A DNA stretch of 8,219 nt, taken from Candidatus Poribacteria bacterium. GTDB lineage: Bacteria; Poribacteria; DTPJ01; WJIO01. The position numbers and the translations under genes are program-made. The DNA lies in NCBI GenBank assembly GCA_014730235.1, contig WJIO01000126.1, positions 1 to 8,219 on the forward strand, written 5' to 3'. Under the pieces are notes generated by a model. That model had not been told where the DNA came from. It worked only from the letters and a program-made list of their open reading frames with translations, and did no database searches. This document shows positions 7,250 through 8,219 of this stretch, in pieces. Every line of letters starts with the position of its first letter. Position 1 is the stretch's first letter.

Positions 7250-7330
7250 TCTTATTCGCAGAAAAATTTATATCTGTTGAGACAGGTTCGGCGACACACC
7301 AAGCATAAAATTTACATCCGCAAAATGTCT
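7226..7330. other. Intergenic stretch between operon promoter and transposase fragment
   Basis: No gene is supported here. It holds the outer arm of the promoter dyad, both AAGCATAAA copies, and a 4-bp stem with CTCA loop (minus-strand CTGTCTCAACAG, within about 7272-7285). The last is too weak to call a terminator. It may include what is left of the ISKra4-type element's terminal region, but I cannot identify an inverted repeat end. Confidence 0.4.
7239..7309. repeat. Short direct repeat AAGCATAAA, two copies
   Basis: AAGCATAAA occurs at 7239-7247 and again at 7301-7309, each preceded by ACC (with one extra G in the first copy). The first copy overlaps the outer arm of the promoter dyad. 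Together they could be extra binding half-sites or a remnant of the transposon end next to the gene cluster. Short enough that chance is possible. Confidence 0.35.
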
Positions 7331-7594
7331 TTAAGCGGCTTTGTATCTCTCCCAGAAGTCATCCCACTTACCATTTAGCACTATTATGCGGATGTTCTCA
7401 ACGGCATCAGCACCTTCTCTGCTCCAACTCATCCCACGCAGCTTCATCCTGCGACAAATGACTATATCACCGGCTTTATCTACCGAACCACTACCTATAG
7501 ATATAACTTGTCTTTTAGCCTCTTCATACCAGATACCTTCACGATTGCGCTCTATGTAGACTGAAAGCTGGAATGAACCCCTTGCAACGGACAC
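7331..7594 (-). pseudogene. C-terminal fragment of an ISKra4-type transposase
   Basis: An 87-codon reading frame that matches only the end of an ISKra4-family DDE transposase. The pattern VYIERNREGIWYEE, then IGSGSVDKAG, RRMKLRGMSWSREGADAV and NGKWDDFWERYK follows the family layout (IGSGxVE, R-K-x-x-GMxWS-x-x-GA, N-x-x-WD-x-FW). In the usual IGSG-x-VE motif the Glu belongs to the catalytic triad; here it is Asp (SVD), so even this part is altered. About three quarters of the protein is missing. The likely GTG at 7594 is probably not a real start: homology seems to begin near the FQLSVYIERN segment, and the sequence before that belongs to the adjoining IS3 remnant. It is not expected to make an active product. 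It ends about 106 nt before the operon promoter's -35 box. Confidence 0.75.
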
Positions 7595-7634
7595 AGAAAT
7601 AAGGTAGTATATGTCCAGACAGGAGGGTTCATAA

Positions 7635-7869
7635 ATGAATAAGCAGAGGAAAAAAATATAGTAAAGAATTCAAGATACAGATACTCCGAGAAGTGGAGAC
7701 TGGAACACCAGTATCACAGCTTTCCCGACAGCATGAGATACATGAATCATTAATACATAAATGGAAGCATCAAGCTTTTAGGACAAAAGTTTGAGCAAAA
7801 GTAAGAATAAAAATCAATATAAATCAGATCCGGAGAACGCTTTCAGTGGACCCGGTCGTGTATCCACGT
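7635..7869 (+). pseudogene. IS3-family orfA remnant, frameshifted and interrupted
   Basis: The ATG at 7635 has a strong AGGAGG (7621-7626) but reads only MNKQRKKI before a TAG at 7659. If one A of the A7 run at 7650-7656 is ignored, the frame continues as KKYSKEFKIQILREVETGT, then QLSRQHEIHESLIHKWKHQ. That is the N-terminal helix-turn-helix of an IS3 orfA. After the CAA ending at 7773 a 44-nt stretch (7774-7817) with stops intervenes. The orfA frame then resumes as YKSDPENAFSGPGR (7818-7859), a sequence typical of the residues that normally follow HKW. The rest of orfA, including its leucine-zipper region, is missing, and the DNA passes into orfB around 7857-7870. The reading of the 44 nt as an insertion is inferred from resemblance to intact elements. 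Confidence 0.7.
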
Positions 7870-8219
7870 GATTACGTTGTGAATCATAAACGGATGTTAC
7901 GCCTGATGCGTGAGGAACAACTGCTTTGCCGACCCAGGAAACGTAAGGTGAGGATCACCGACAGCCATCATGGTTTTTGTATATACCAGAACCTTGCAGG
8001 TACCGCAGAATTGACGGGAGTTAATCAACTGTGGGCTTCTGATATAACTTACATTGGTCTTCCTGACGAGTATATTTATCTTGCGTCGGTGGTAGACGTA
8101 TACAGCCGGAAGTGTGTGGGCTGGCACATAGGTGACAGCCTGGACACGAGTCTGGCTCTGATAGCATTGCAGAAAGCAGTGGAATCCCGTAAACATCTGG
8201 GTTTATCAGACTTGATCCA
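7870..8219 (+). pseudogene. IS3-family orfB transposase, 5'-truncated, continues past window
   Basis: Open frame to the right edge encoding the middle of an IS3 orfB (rve integrase core). It begins with DYVVNHKRMLRLMREEQLLC, the typical HTH_21-type end of the orfB N-terminal region; the 60 or so residues before it are absent. The first catalytic Asp is in QLWASDITYI (codon 8041-8043) and the second in SVVDVYSRK (codon 8095-8097), with the usual spacing. The third residue, Glu, would lie beyond the window, but the last residues (LGLSDLI) fit the run-up to the family's HSDRG motif. The first in-frame ATG is at 7894; without the missing N-terminus and a proper orfA frame the product should not be active. 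The frame stays open leftward to 7795, but those residues do not resemble orfB. Confidence 0.85.

Larger units (their letters stand above)
7600..8219 (+). mobile_element. Decayed IS3-family insertion sequence, right part beyond window
   Basis: Remnants of orfA and orfB of an IS3-family element lie in order on the plus strand and run off the right edge. It faces away from the ISKra4 fragment and directly abuts it. The left terminal inverted repeat could not be identified with confidence; the boundary near 7600 is an estimate from where the ISKra4 homology ends. Multiple lesions (see the orfA and orfB entries) mean it is not autonomous. Confidence 0.8.

Noticed and set aside
7270-7286. Possible terminator hairpin
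   Set aside because: Stem is only 4 bp and no U-run follows on either strand.
7341-7559. Plus-strand 72-codon open frame
   Set aside because: Antisense to the ISKra4-type fragment, with no family resemblance.
7897-8196. Minus-strand 99-codon open frame
   Set aside because: Exactly opposite the IS3 orfB catalytic core, which has both Asp motifs on the plus strand.
1-8219. CRISPR array, tRNA, rRNA, toxin-antitoxin or defence system
   Set aside because: No regularly spaced repeats, cloverleaf or conserved rRNA stretches were seen, and no gene fits those systems; the GNAT gene has no adjacent DUF1778-type antitoxin.

Overview
The window looks like chromosomal DNA of an anaerobic, moderately A+T-rich bacterium. 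Signs are strong AGGAGG-type ribosome binding sites, a near-consensus sigma-A/sigma-70 promoter and a relative of the ferredoxin-linked indolepyruvate oxidoreductases. A Clostridia/Firmicutes or Chloroflexi-like host would fit, but the sequence alone does not settle the taxon.

Layout. Positions 1 to 7123 hold seven genes, all on the minus strand and tightly packed: several overlap, and the largest gap is 29 nt. In transcription order they are: a fumarylacetoacetase-fold enzyme most like 2-keto-3-deoxy-acid dehydratases (7123-6230); a zinc-dependent medium-chain dehydrogenase (6200-5082); an IorA-like thiamine-diphosphate enzyme that stops before the usual Fe-S domain (5085-3478); a GNAT acetyltransferase (3476-2934); a 2H-phosphoesterase-like protein of unknown role (2924-2142); the potassium channel subunit TrkH (2152-623); and its NAD-binding regulator TrkA (601 to beyond the left edge). 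A promoter with an extended -10 sits at 7198-7225, upstream of the first gene and inside an operator-like inverted repeat. All seven genes may form one transcript.

Positions 7331 to 8219 are a graveyard of insertion sequences. A C-terminal fragment of an ISKra4-type transposase (minus strand) abuts a decayed IS3-family element (plus strand) that runs off the right edge. The IS3 copy has a frameshift in its first gene, a probable 44-nt insertion, and a fusion of orfA to a 5'-truncated orfB.

How the genes may work together (inference). The first three genes look like a small catabolic module for a hydroxy acid, polyol or sugar acid: dehydrogenase, 2-oxoacid-forming dehydratase or hydrolase, and TPP-dependent 2-oxoacid enzyme. 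The last two form a Trk/Ktr potassium uptake system. The GNAT and 2H proteins between them have no obvious substrate. The joining of these modules, the orphan Fe-S-less IorA homologue and the 2H gene overlapping trkH are the most unusual aspects. I found no CRISPR array, tRNA, rRNA or phage gene.
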